Below are positions 54,158 to 62,448 of a stretch of DNA of 64,000 nt, piece after piece. This DNA comes from Chitinophaga agrisoli. Its GTDB lineage: Bacteria > Bacteroidota > Bacteroidia > Chitinophagales > Chitinophagaceae. The stretch covers positions 684,327-748,326 of the forward strand of contig NZ_VUOC01000004.1 in NCBI RefSeq assembly GCF_008386695.1, in the 5' to 3' direction. A program made the position numbers and the translations under genes. The stretch's first letter is position 1, and each line of letters begins with the position of its first letter. Under the pieces are notes generated by a model that had not been told where the DNA came from, searched no databases, and saw only the letters and a program-made list of their open reading frames with translations.

Positions 54158-54748
54158 TTAGTTCCTGGAAGGGAAAATACCTGCAGTAGCGATCAGGTAA
54201 GAGATAGCCAGTATAGGATTTTGAATGCTAAAAGGCTGTGTACCACCGCTAATGCCAATCTGGATCGTTCCACCTACTTTACCGGGCGCCAGGGTGGTAG
54301 TATTATCCTGGGCAGCATAACCGGTGATGGGCAATGCGCCGGGGCCAGTACCCTGGTTAGGCAGCTTAGCAGGCACCATGTTATTAGCTGGCGTAGAGGT
54401 TGTACCCGGAGCGGTGCTTGCAGACGGGATAGAAGTCGCCTGGCTCAGGTCCGCAACGTGGTTGTGCGCAGGCATGTTGCCGATGGTCAGCGTGGTGCTG
54501 GTAGTACCAGTTACTTCACCAAGGCTGTAATTGCCAAGACCAGGCGCCTGGCCCCAACCCACAGCCGCTCTGCCACGCAGATCAGGCAATGCAAAAGTTG
54601 TTTGTCCATTACCACCATAAGTGGTTCCCAAAATAGAAAACAGGGCAGTGTTCTGGGCGATCGACAGGATTTGGCCGTTGCAAAATAACCAGCCGCGGAT
54701 CTGAAAGTTTCCGCCGAACGCCATAATCATAGCTAGGTACGGTTCCAT
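54158..54748 (-). CDS. Phage tail-collar domain protein (MdpB-like)
   Basis: A 196-aa protein with the tail-collar fold: it opens with MEPYLAMIMAFGGNFQIRGW, then the collar signature NTALFSILGTTYGGNGQTTF, LPDLRGRAAVGWGQ and the metal-type NMPAHNH loop. Bacterial members are called microcystin-dependent-protein (MdpB)-like and are often cell-surface proteins. It lacks a signal peptide. It heads an operon with the binding-fold protein, the giant adhesin and PorP/SprF, so it may have been recruited to surface adhesion rather than being part of a phage. No other phage gene is near. Confidence 0.85.
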   Translation of the reverse strand: MEPYLAMIMAFGGNFQIRGWLFCNGQILSIAQNTALFSILGTTYGGNGQTTFALPDLRGRAAVGWGQAPGLGNYSLGEVTGTTSTTLTIGNMPAHNHVADLSQATSIPSASTAPGTTSTPANNMVPAKLPNQGTGPGALPITGYAAQDNTTTLAPGKVGGTIQIGISGGTQPFSIQNPILAISYLIATAGIFPSRN

Positions 54749-55090
54749 AGTGTTCTTGTGATGTGTGTGTTAAACAATAAATAATGAGAAAATGTTTAGT
54801 ATGCTTTACGGTTATTTATTTGATTCTGAGGGTATTATACTGACACCAGGGCACGCGCTCCCTGCACTCTTTATCATTGCACACGACCAAAATGTATAAA
54901 CCGGGAATGGAGTTTATCCATATTTTAAACGTGGGTTCCCAGGTAACAAGGACAAAATAAGTAAGTAGGAGGCTTCTCAACAATAGGGCTAAAACTACCT
55001 TAACTGCAGGTAAAGATATATTTTTCTTTTTATCAAACTAGCAAATTTTGTCATAGATGCCTAATTTGCAGGTATAAGTGGAACACTGTT
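54749..55090. other. Divergent spacer between tail-collar operon and ywbE
   Basis: 342 bases without a convincing gene. It must carry the promoter of the adhesin operon and of ywbE, but I could not fix either. AT-rich tracts lie at 54775-54835 and 55010-55035. Confidence 0.45.
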
Positions 55091-55294
55091 ATGCACGGGA
55101 GATATAGAAAAGATATTTATGAAGGCCTTGAAGTGGCTATTATTTTAAAGAAGGATCAACGTACCGGTAAACTTACCCGTGGGGTGGTGCAGGATATACT
55201 GACCTCTGCCCCCTATCACTCAAGAGGGATTAAAGTACGGTTGGAAGACGGGCAGGTAGGCCGGGTGGCAGAGATCGAACCGGAAGCAGATTGA
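55091..55294 (+). CDS. ywbE: YwbE-family small protein
   Basis: A 67-aa basic cytoplasmic protein matching YwbE in length and pattern: GRYRKDIYEGLEVAIILKKD, then RTGKLTRGVVQDILT, ending with SRGIKVRLEDGQVGRVAEI. The family is widespread and uncharacterised, with an SH3-like fold expected. The ATG at 55091 follows GGAACACTGTT without a Shine-Dalgarno sequence. It precedes the structured small-transcript region at 55353-55532 on the same strand and could share its terminator. Confidence 0.9.
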   Translation: MHGRYRKDIYEGLEVAIILKKDQRTGKLTRGVVQDILTSAPYHSRGIKVRLEDGQVGRVAEIEPEAD

Positions 55295-55352
55295 GCGGTA
55301 GCTGATTGCCTGGATTTTAAGCGAATTTTAACAAATATGCCACTTTCATGGC

Positions 55353-55395
55353 GGTGAATTTCCTGGTAAAAGTGTAACTTTAACACTCGTTCACC
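55353..55395 (+). ncRNA. Structured leader of a small transcript
   Basis: GGTGAA (55353-55358) pairs with TTCACC (55390-55395), enclosing a small AGTGT/ACACT stem (55371-55375 with 55383-55387). Eight A and a perfect Shine-Dalgarno sequence follow directly. The layout suggests a translated leader or small RNA. No homologue known to me. Confidence 0.45.
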
Positions 55396-55413
55396 AAAAA
55401 AAAGGAGGTATTC

Positions 55414-55461
55414 ATGCAATCTACAGGATATTCATGGAAACCTTCAGTTAGTATCGCCTAA
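55414..55461 (+). CDS. 15-residue ORF with perfect Shine-Dalgarno
   Basis: The codons from ATG 55414 to TAA 55461 give MQSTGYSWKPSVSIA. AAAGGAGG at 55401-55408 lies five bases before the ATG, a textbook Shine-Dalgarno sequence, which is uncommon in Bacteroidota. A hairpin and an intrinsic terminator follow. This may be a small protein or a leader peptide; there is no downstream plus-strand gene before the terminator, so attenuation of a neighbour is unlikely. Confidence 0.4.
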   Translation: MQSTGYSWKPSVSIA

Positions 55462-55491
55462 CTGGGTTGCTCCATATAAGAAGACTGTTTT

Positions 55492-55507
55492 AGACGCGGA
55501 CGCGTCT
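55492..55507 (+). other. Small perfect stem upstream of terminator
   Basis: AGACGC and GCGTCT pair around GGAC, just before the terminator palindrome. It belongs to the same small transcript as the 15-codon ORF. Confidence 0.45.
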
Positions 55508-55510
55508 CCC

Positions 55511-55538
55511 GGCCACCGGTATACCGGTGGCCTTTTTT
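55511..55538 (+). terminator. Strong intrinsic terminator
   Basis: GGCCACCGG and CCGGTGGCC enclose TATA to make a 22-base perfect palindrome (55511-55532), followed by six T. It is a textbook plus-strand terminator that ends the small transcript or ywbE mRNA. Confidence 0.88.
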
Positions 55539-55598
55539 ATGCCGGCTGGAAATTAACGGGGAATTTTCCGATGCAGGCTACTCCCCTGCTGCTATGCC

Positions 55599-56585
55599 TT
55601 AATTACTACTCATATTCAGCGCCCGGCAATATTTCTTCCGGTAATCCTGGGGGGTAAGACCGGTGATCCGTTTAAAGATCTTCCGGAAAGCCTTTATATC
55701 ATTATACCCTACGTTGGCCATCAGGTCGCTGATATTCTGGGCGCTTTTTTCCAAAGCTTTTTTAGCGGACTCTATTTTTACCCGTTGCAGGTATTCCAGC
55801 GGGGTGCTGCTGGTGGCATGTTTAAACCGGCGGATGAAGTTGCGTTTGCTCATGTTGCTGCGCTCCGCTATCTCCTCTATGGTGATCTGGAGGTGATAAT
55901 GCTCCTCTATATAGGTCTGGGCCTTACGGATCTCCTCATCTTCATGCTGTTGTTGTCCCATAAACATGGCAAAATGGGCCTGGTTTACGCGATCCATATC
56001 TATGGAGAACATTTTGCTGGCCATGACGCCTACTTCGCGACCGCAGAACTTTTCTATTAAATAGAGCATCAGGTTCAGGGAAGAGAAAGCTCCGCCGCTG
56101 GTATAGATGCCGTTCTGATCCGTGATCACCAGGTCTGGTAGTACGGTGATATCCGGGTAACGGCGCCGCATGTCCTCGGCGGCCGTCCAGTGGGTAGTAC
56201 ATACTCCGCCGGATAAAAGGCCGGCCTCTGCCAGGAAATAGCTGCCCAGGCATAAACTGGCTATCTCTGCTCCCCTGCGGTGCATCGCATTGATCCATGC
56301 GGGCATGGCCCGGTCTTTTTCCAGTGCCGCATCTGCACTGCCGTAAAAGGCGGGCGCTATCACGAGGTCCGTATAGGCTACTTCTGACAGGGTGCGATAG
56401 TGGAAAAACTGACCGGGGATATGTAGGGCCGTATTAATGGGCTTTTCGCTAACCAGGGATACTTTAAAGGCCGGGGGCTGGCCAATTTCCTGCAGGATGC
56501 GGTTAGCGCCGGAGAGGAGGTCCAACGTACCGGCAATCGATGACAATACAGTATCCTCATAAATAAGCAACGCTATTTCCTTCAT
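55599..56585 (-). CDS. GlxA-type AraC family transcriptional regulator
   Basis: A 328-aa regulator with an N-terminal DJ-1/PfpI-like ligand-sensing domain (about 1-190; EIASLCLGSYFLAEAGLL has the nucleophile-elbow Cys) and a C-terminal AraC double helix-turn-helix (about 230-318). The latter shows ITIEEIAERSNMSKRNFIRR and the ending FRKIFKRITGLTPQDYRKKY. Related GlxA proteins in Bacteroidota respond to unknown small molecules, and the targets here cannot be told. It is monocistronic on the minus strand, with the small-transcript terminator before its 3' end. Confidence 0.9.
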   Translation of the reverse strand: MKEIALLIYEDTVLSSIAGTLDLLSGANRILQEIGQPPAFKVSLVSEKPINTALHIPGQFFHYRTLSEVAYTDLVIAPAFYGSADAALEKDRAMPAWINAMHRRGAEIASLCLGSYFLAEAGLLSGGVCTTHWTAAEDMRRRYPDITVLPDLVITDQNGIYTSGGAFSSLNLMLYLIEKFCGREVGVMASKMFSIDMDRVNQAHFAMFMGQQQHEDEEIRKAQTYIEEHYHLQITIEEIAERSNMSKRNFIRRFKHATSSTPLEYLQRVKIESAKKALEKSAQNISDLMANVGYNDIKAFRKIFKRITGLTPQDYRKKYCRALNMSSN

Positions 56586-56654
56586 AGACTAACTTGTATG
56601 AGTGAATAACAAATTTACTTATTTAAACGGCGCAAATACACCCATTGTTACCGT

Positions 56655-57110
56655 TTATTGTACGCTTATCTTGATCACCACTTTTTTTACCTGGGTGGGC
56701 GTACCGGCCATTATGTTGGGCATATGCAGGTCTGTGGGGAAGAAAACAGCGAAATAACCCTGTTCCAGGTGGGAGAAAAACGGCGGTCTTTCTGCGAACA
56801 GCATATAGTCCTTGTCTTCATCATAGGCTTTGGAGGGTTGCTGTTGCTGCAGGAAATCATGACCGATCAGTTCTGTGCCTTTTACGATGTACTGCACATC
56901 TATGTATTTGCGGTGGGATTCCATCTGTTCATTGGCAGGGTCTACGGTCTCATATTCGTTGATGATGGCAAAGATGTTATCGCCGTCTATCTCATATTTC
57001 CCTTTTTCGAGAGCGGCAAGGTCTGTGGCGGCCAGGTATTCAAAGGCTTTTACAAATTTCTGGCCCAGGGCATGGTAGCGTTGGGCATTAGCTAAGGTAT
57101 CGAGTATCAT
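56655..57110 (-). CDS. YhcH/YjgK/YiaL-family cupin-like protein
   Basis: A 151-aa cytoplasmic protein of the YhcH/YjgK/YiaL family, a metal-binding beta-barrel linked to sialic acid and other sugar catabolism. The metal-site pattern is visible: the acidic NEYETVDPANEQMESHRKY, IDVQYIVKGTELIGHDF, and later FFPTDLHMPNIMAG. The ATG at 57110 matches family length; an upstream in-frame start at 57209 would add a hydrophobic, unrelated stretch and crosses a terminator. No sugar operon adjoins it, so its substrate is open. Confidence 0.88.
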   Translation of the reverse strand: MILDTLANAQRYHALGQKFVKAFEYLAATDLAALEKGKYEIDGDNIFAIINEYETVDPANEQMESHRKYIDVQYIVKGTELIGHDFLQQQQPSKAYDEDKDYMLFAERPPFFSHLEQGYFAVFFPTDLHMPNIMAGTPTQVKKVVIKISVQ

Positions 57111-57140
57111 AGGCGGGTAAGATAGGCTGTTATATGCAAA

Positions 57141-57174
57141 AAAGCAAAGCCCGCGCCCGGCGCAGGCTTGCTTT
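57141..57174 (-). terminator. Intrinsic terminator after the small DUF6520-like gene
   Basis: AAAGCAAAGCC and GGCTTGCTTT pair with a one-base bulge around a GC-rich loop. In the minus direction it is followed by TTTTTT. This is the end of the secreted-protein operon running from 62448. Confidence 0.75.
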
Positions 57175-57250
57175 GTCCAAAGCACCATCATCACTCTACT
57201 GATGCACATGCACGCTCGTTGTTCACATATCAGGTGTACCGGTTGCAGGT

Positions 57251-57550
57251 TTAGTAATCCATCCTGTAATAATTGGCCAGGAAATTAGCTTCGTGATTGG
57301 GTAACACCTGGAATTCACCGGGGGAGGTTTCCTGCACGTCTTCCGCCATATAAATCCTCCCGCATTCTATCTCGCCAAACTTGCAGCCTGCCAGGAGGAA
57401 GTCCTGGCTGGCGCCGGCGAATATGCTGGGATAACCTGTTTCATCCAGGTAAAACTGGTAGTACACATCGTCCCTGTCTGCGGCTTTTACGGTAAATGTG
57501 CCAATAATGGCCAACACAAAGGCCACGAGGCCCATACGGATCTTTTTCAT
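57251..57550 (-). CDS. Small exported protein, DUF6520-like
   Basis: A 99-aa exported protein with a signal peptide ending VKAAD at about residue 24. The mature part has two Cys (AGCKFGEIECGR). Its length, its signal and its position next to a MauE-like gene match the small DUF6520-type proteins of Bacteroidota, which have no known function. The two cysteines are spaced CX6C and may form a disulphide. Confidence 0.6.
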   Translation of the reverse strand: MKKIRMGLVAFVLAIIGTFTVKAADRDDVYYQFYLDETGYPSIFAGASQDFLLAGCKFGEIECGRIYMAEDVQETSPGEFQVLPNHEANFLANYYRMDY

Positions 57551-57636
57551 AGTTCTTGGATAGGTTATTATTATTACAAAGGCGCCTACTCTATTCTACA
57601 GGTTTTCGGCTACGCCCTGCTTGTTGCAACAAGATC

Positions 57637-58089
57637 TCAGATGCGTTCCTGTGCGGGCGTGAACCGCATCACCTTTGCTTCTTCGCGAACCAGCAATTGC
57701 AACAAGAAACCCGCCAGTGCGACGAGGGTAAAGATCATATTGAACTTCAGCTGGGCAGGCCAGGATGTAAAGCCGAGCAATCCCTGGCAGGCGCAAGGCA
57801 CATCGTAATGGCTGTTCAGCAGAAAAATAATGTAACTGGATAAACCGGTCATGAGGATCAGGGAAAGGGTAAAACCTGCAAAATAAGTGCGCGCCCGTAT
57901 GAGCAGCACAGCGGTTATAAGCTCTACCGCGGGTAATGCCCAGGCAATAAAACCGGCAAAAGGTGATAACAGGGGGTATTCCATCAGCTGGTGGCGGAAC
58001 GTGGAATAGTCCAGCAGTTTGATCAGGGCTGCATGTGTGAACAGTACGATCAGCAGCAGCGCAATAATATTGATTGTTGTCTTTCTCAT
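57637..58089 (-). CDS. MauE/DoxX-like membrane protein
   Basis: A 150-aa protein with four membrane segments and the sequence SHYDVPCACQGLLGF in the last loop, a Cys-X-Cys pair at the place where MauE/DoxX-family proteins carry redox cysteines. MauE proteins help form disulphide bonds during maturation. Here it stands between a T9SS protein (19 bases before) and the small cysteine protein downstream (86 bases), which fits a role in oxidising the products of this operon. No thioredoxin gene is near. Confidence 0.75.
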   Translation of the reverse strand: MRKTTINIIALLLIVLFTHAALIKLLDYSTFRHQLMEYPLLSPFAGFIAWALPAVELITAVLLIRARTYFAGFTLSLILMTGLSSYIIFLLNSHYDVPCACQGLLGFTSWPAQLKFNMIFTLVALAGFLLQLLVREEAKVMRFTPAQERI

Positions 58090-58108
58090 AGGTAAAGAGA
58101 TTTAAATG

Positions 58109-59716
58109 TTAGTTACTTAGTATTTCAATCTTGATGGTATTCACCATCGCATTATTGTTTTCCTTATCATAGAAAGTGAGCAGGTACATGCCTGCGGGCA
58201 GACCGGAGGTGGCGATATTGGTATCGCCGGTAATTGTCCAGGTACCGTGTATCCTGCCGGCTATATCACGCATCACCATCCTGAGCTGATGTTTGATGCC
58301 GTAGGTGCTAACCCTGAAGTTGCCGTTATTGGGGTTAGGCCCTACTGTTATCTCTATGTTCCATGGCACTGGTTTTACCGGGGAATAGAAGATCTTTCCG
58401 TCTTTTCCAAAGATCTTTAACCGGTAATAGGTCCAGTTGTCGTACAGGTTATCATCATTATAGGCGTATTTGTTACCCTGACCGCTGCCATTAAATGCAC
58501 GGGGGGCAATACGCGCCACTGTATAGAAGCTGTCTTCGTTTTCCCGGCGGCGTTGCAGCTCGTACCGCAACAGATACCTTTCTTTATAGGCAGTCCAGCG
58601 GGTGGTGACCCATCTTCGCGACTGCCGGAAAGCTTCAAAGAACAGGTCTACTTCTGATGATATACCATGTTTATTCTGCACGGTTACGGAGAGGTAATTA
58701 TTTACCTCCAATCCACCTGAGAATAGACGTTTATTCATGTAGGCATTTGGAAGCGGGGCGCCGCTGGTCAATCTGCCTGCGCTGATACCTTCCTGCGCGG
58801 GCAAAGTATCCCAGCCGGTAGCTGCCATGTAGCGGGCAACAAAGCTGCTGTCGCGGCCCGGCGAGAAGGCGCTTCCCTCCTGCTGACGGTCGTACTGCAG
58901 CCACACGGTCATGTCGTGCCCGATAGCCGCGTCGCCCCCGATATTCCAGGTTTTCAACACATAATCTTCAGTATAAGCTGCGCCGGTGACGGCCTGCTGG
59001 TATACGCTATCGAATACCCTTGCATGCATCTCATGCGGAGCGCCGCCGTTGTTTGTTAAAGCCATTGGCGAGTAGCTGTCTGTACTGGCGCCCAGGGGGA
59101 ATACCACCATACTATCCGATGTTCCGATCTGCTCCCGGTACAGGAAGCCACCACCTGGCTCCGTACCTGTTACCACAAAGCTCTTTTCGGAATAGCCGGT
59201 GATATTGCCCGGGTACCTTTCTCCTACCACTAAGTTCCAACCATTCAACAGCACGTGTCCTTCTTCAAAATGTAGTGTATGCCTTACTTTCAGATCGGTG
59301 AGATCATCCAGCAGCAGGCCGTTTTTATTTGCGATGGCCAGGTTAGGGAAGCTGGCGCCGGCCTTAGCACCGGCGCTGTAGCCTCCGTATATATACTGTG
59401 CCCCCATGTTCGTTGTTTTTGGCTGCAGGAAGCGGAAGATGCCGCCTGTGCCCCGCAGCGTGCTATTGTTATAGTCATTTTCATCCGGCAGGAGCGCATC
59501 GTTGCTGTTCTCCCATTTAGCGCCGTAAAAATTGATCACTGTCCCTTTTACTGAGCCAAAGCGGCCGTCGTTCTTCACGTTGCAAAAGATGCCTACGGTA
59601 TCCTTTCCCAATACTGCTATATCTGCCTGCGGCGGGATATAGAGCCCATTCTGCGCATGCCCTGCTTTAGCGGCTACTATCAGCAACATGATCATATGAA
59701 GGATAATTTTTTTCAT
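58109..59716 (-). CDS. Secreted protein with T9SS type A sorting domain
   Basis: A 535-aa secreted protein with a signal peptide ending GHAQ at about residue 22. The body is beta-rich and repeat-free, with the phrases VKNDGRFGSVKGTVINFYG and KHGISSEVDLFFEAFRQSRR. The C-terminal 75 residues form the T9SS type A sorting domain (VGPNPNNGNFRVSTYG, DIAGRIHGTWTI, LPAGMYLLTFYD), which is removed as the protein is attached to the surface. Its start overlaps the stop of the upstream gene by one base (TGATG). Function of the body is unknown. Confidence 0.85.
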   Translation of the reverse strand: MKKIILHMIMLLIVAAKAGHAQNGLYIPPQADIAVLGKDTVGIFCNVKNDGRFGSVKGTVINFYGAKWENSNDALLPDENDYNNSTLRGTGGIFRFLQPKTTNMGAQYIYGGYSAGAKAGASFPNLAIANKNGLLLDDLTDLKVRHTLHFEEGHVLLNGWNLVVGERYPGNITGYSEKSFVVTGTEPGGGFLYREQIGTSDSMVVFPLGASTDSYSPMALTNNGGAPHEMHARVFDSVYQQAVTGAAYTEDYVLKTWNIGGDAAIGHDMTVWLQYDRQQEGSAFSPGRDSSFVARYMAATGWDTLPAQEGISAGRLTSGAPLPNAYMNKRLFSGGLEVNNYLSVTVQNKHGISSEVDLFFEAFRQSRRWVTTRWTAYKERYLLRYELQRRRENEDSFYTVARIAPRAFNGSGQGNKYAYNDDNLYDNWTYYRLKIFGKDGKIFYSPVKPVPWNIEITVGPNPNNGNFRVSTYGIKHQLRMVMRDIAGRIHGTWTITGDTNIATSGLPAGMYLLTFYDKENNNAMVNTIKIEILSN

Positions 59717-61161
59717 CAGAGATTAATAACCGTTACATCAAATGTCACAGTGCCTAGTTTCTGATTACCCAGGGTACCGGCTCCTGAGTTGATAAAATTG
59801 ATAGTAACGGTGTTTACCGCACTGACATAAGCATAGCTGATGGCCAGTCCAGTGTTTAACGCAGCCCTGGGATTTACGATCACAGAAGCGTTCAGATTGG
59901 CGCCGGTTATTGTTACTGTTTTGGTCAAGGGAAACAGGTAGGTTATATTGGTAGTATTGTCCGATAAGGTAGCGTTACCTTTGATAATATTGGTCAATAC
60001 CGTACCTGCCGCGCCTAGTTTAAAATTACCGCCTACATCCAGCTTAGCCTGCGGGCTTGTTGTTGCGATGCCTACTTCGCCGTTCGGCTCTATGCGCATC
60101 GCCTCATTAGTAGTGGCTGTGCCGCCGCTGAATAAGATCAGGTTCTTGCTGCTACTACCATTACCTATCACCATATCATTGCCTGTACCGTAGAGATAAG
60201 TGGTATTGTTGCCCTGCAGTATATCTGAGCCACCAAAACCGGCGGAGTTAATACCCATGTTGATATAGTTCTGCGTTTCATTACCATTGTTGGCCGTGGC
60301 CACAATATCTGAGCTGGAGTTAGGCCCGCCCTGCGTGTTCTGGATATTGAACTGCAGGTAGTTGTTAATACTGCCCTTTGCCGTGATGAGGTTATAAGAT
60401 GTGGTAGTACCCGCATCTATCAATAACCGCTCCGGGTAGGTGTTTGTGAATGAGCTGCTGCCTATACCCACATTACCTGCGGTATTGATCCGCATGCGCT
60501 CTGTATTGTTCGTAATAAAAGGCAGGTCGTAGTTGCTGGTGGTACCCAGGTTCTGGATGGCGCTTACACTATTACCACCCTGCAACCACGCTGCGCCTGC
60601 TCCTGAAGCCAGCGATATCACGCCTGTTGCATTGTTGTAGGCAATACCGCTTCCCGCACTCAATTCAGACCGCACCTTCAGGTGAAAGTTTGCAATGTTC
60701 CCTGTGTCTACTGTTGATAATTTATTGTTGAATGAGGTCCAGTCTGTACTGCTTAAATACCCGTTTGTTGTACCAGAAGCCTGGCTGATGCCGATCGTTC
60801 CGTTGTTGAAGGTAATGGGAGCTGTTCCGGAGAACAGTCCCCTTACCTTTTGACTAAAGCTGGCAATATTGTTTGTATCTATGGCGCTGAGCTGTTTTTT
60901 CCATTGGCCCTGGCTGCGTACCCTCAGGGTATTATCACCCTTAAAGTAGAGGATGGTGCCATCCGGGGCAGTGGTGAGCGGCGCCACGGTAGTATCTGCG
61001 ATCCTTGTTAATAATAGCCCCTGGTTACTGCTTTCTAACTCCAGCACCGCTGACTTGTTCATGCCGGCCGGATTACCCAGTTTCAGCTGTTGAGCTATGG
61101 ACAGTAAGGGCAGGCAAAGCAATCCCATTACCGGCAGCAGGTGGTAAAATTTGAATTTCAT
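59716..61161 (-). CDS. Secreted tail-fibre-like protein B
   Basis: A 481-aa exported protein with a signal peptide ending SIAQ. It opens with QLKLGNPAGMNKSAVLELES and then GLLLTRIADTTVAPL and APDGTILYFKGD, the same N-terminal module as its neighbour at 61207. The middle has collagen/fibre-like repeats (MRINTAGNVGIGSSSF, MRIEPNGEVGIATTSPQAKL) seen in phage tail fibres and Bacteroidota surface fibres. It lacks a S74 chaperone tail. It is likely a trimeric surface fibre. Its stop overlaps the start of the T9SS type A gene by one base. Confidence 0.75.
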   Translation of the reverse strand: MKFKFYHLLPVMGLLCLPLLSIAQQLKLGNPAGMNKSAVLELESSNQGLLLTRIADTTVAPLTTAPDGTILYFKGDNTLRVRSQGQWKKQLSAIDTNNIASFSQKVRGLFSGTAPITFNNGTIGISQASGTTNGYLSSTDWTSFNNKLSTVDTGNIANFHLKVRSELSAGSGIAYNNATGVISLASGAGAAWLQGGNSVSAIQNLGTTSNYDLPFITNNTERMRINTAGNVGIGSSSFTNTYPERLLIDAGTTTSYNLITAKGSINNYLQFNIQNTQGGPNSSSDIVATANNGNETQNYINMGINSAGFGGSDILQGNNTTYLYGTGNDMVIGNGSSSKNLILFSGGTATTNEAMRIEPNGEVGIATTSPQAKLDVGGNFKLGAAGTVLTNIIKGNATLSDNTTNITYLFPLTKTVTITGANLNASVIVNPRAALNTGLAISYAYVSAVNTVTINFINSGAGTLGNQKLGTVTFDVTVINL

Positions 61162-61206
61162 AGCAACCGATTAAGTGGTGGTGGAGAGAATTTTATTATG
61201 CGGTTA

Positions 61207-62448
61207 CTATTTCTTTATCACAAACCAGTTGGTACCGTCCGTTTGCAGTGTTACGAATGTCCAGTCGTTATAGATGATATAATTATTGCCTCCATCTATG
61301 GTGCCGCCGGTGGTAGCGATGGTCACTTCCTTATCTATACCGCCGGTACCTATTTTCTTGATGGTATACATACGGCCTGCAATGTTGGTTGGACTAGGCA
61401 ACGTAACGGTGAGCGCGGCGGTGGTAGCGTCTGCCAGGATGGTATTGTCTGACTCGGAGGCTGCATAGTTGCTGGTAGCCTTGGTTAGGTTAGTAGACAT
61501 AGACCCTGTAACCTGGAAGGTAGAATTGGCTTTATTGCCTGTGGTAATACCTACGGCCAGGGAGTCCTTGAAGATCTTATCACCACCAAAGGTCTGGTCT
61601 GTGGTGTTGACAGCGCCAGGATGAGTAGCATCTGCAGCATGCAGGGTAAGCGTACCGTTGCTGATGCTGATACCGTTGTTATCTGCCGTATTGCTGAATA
61701 AGGTGTGCAGGATCTGGAAGCGGGCGGACGAGTCGAAGCGTGCCCAATCCGCATATGAGAGCAAACCGCGGGATGTAGTACCGTTGCCATTCTGCGTAGG
61801 CAGGTTGAACGTATGTACGCCGGCAGCGGAAGTAATGGTCAGATCTTTTGTAACGGCGCTGTCTATGGCAAAGGTTTGTGCCGTATCCCGCAGGCCATTC
61901 AGCGAAGCGATGGCATTATTGAAGGCAGATGCTGCGATAGTACGCTGTAACAGTTGACCGCTAGTAGGGTCTATCACTATTACCTGTACCTGGTCTGTGC
62001 CGGTGGGAATGGTCCCGGAGGCCACTTTAATGTTACCATTGGCCATAAAGCGCAGGCGTTCCGCGTTCTGGGTCTTAAAGATCAGGGCCTGCTGATCAGT
62101 GGTACCGAGGAAGTTCTTTGTAGAGTCGAGACCTGCATTACCAGTGGTGTTCCAGTTACCGGCATTGGCTACACTATCTACGGACATGCGCTGCCATAAA
62201 TTATTCTTGCGGATAAAGAGGCTGGCGGAATCCGTAACGTAGATGATCATACCATCCGGCGCTGCGTTCAGGGGAGCGGAAGTCAAGTTGGTACCCGGAA
62301 TACGCGGTAGCAGTAAACCCTGACGGCTGCTCTCCAGTTCGAGGATGGAGGCTTTATTGATCTGGCTTGGATTGGAGCCAACTTTTAACTGGCTGAATGC
62401 TGTGCCGGAGATCAGCAATAAGAGGGCGGCGAGTATACGTGCTTTCAT
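61207..62448 (-). CDS. Secreted tail-fibre-like protein A
   Basis: A 413-aa exported protein with a signal peptide ending AFSQ at about residue 20. The N-terminal module, QINKASILELESSRQGLLLP then NAAPDGMIIYVTDSASLFI, matches the first module of the gene at 59716; the rest diverges and ends in TIDGGNNYIIYNDWTFVTLQ, a common fibre tip fold. It starts the operon, 45 bases before fibre B. Two fibre-like proteins with shared anchors and different tips suggest alternative receptor-binding surfaces. Function is not proven. Confidence 0.75.
   Translation of the reverse strand: MKARILAALLLLISGTAFSQLKVGSNPSQINKASILELESSRQGLLLPRIPGTNLTSAPLNAAPDGMIIYVTDSASLFIRKNNLWQRMSVDSVANAGNWNTTGNAGLDSTKNFLGTTDQQALIFKTQNAERLRFMANGNIKVASGTIPTGTDQVQVIVIDPTSGQLLQRTIAASAFNNAIASLNGLRDTAQTFAIDSAVTKDLTITSAAGVHTFNLPTQNGNGTTSRGLLSYADWARFDSSARFQILHTLFSNTADNNGISISNGTLTLHAADATHPGAVNTTDQTFGGDKIFKDSLAVGITTGNKANSTFQVTGSMSTNLTKATSNYAASESDNTILADATTAALTVTLPSPTNIAGRMYTIKKIGTGGIDKEVTIATTGGTIDGGNNYIIYNDWTFVTLQTDGTNWFVIKK

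Noticed and set aside
54158-54748. Prophage remnant marked by a tail-collar gene
   Set aside because: No capsid, terminase, integrase or lysis gene is nearby and the gene is embedded in an adhesin operon.
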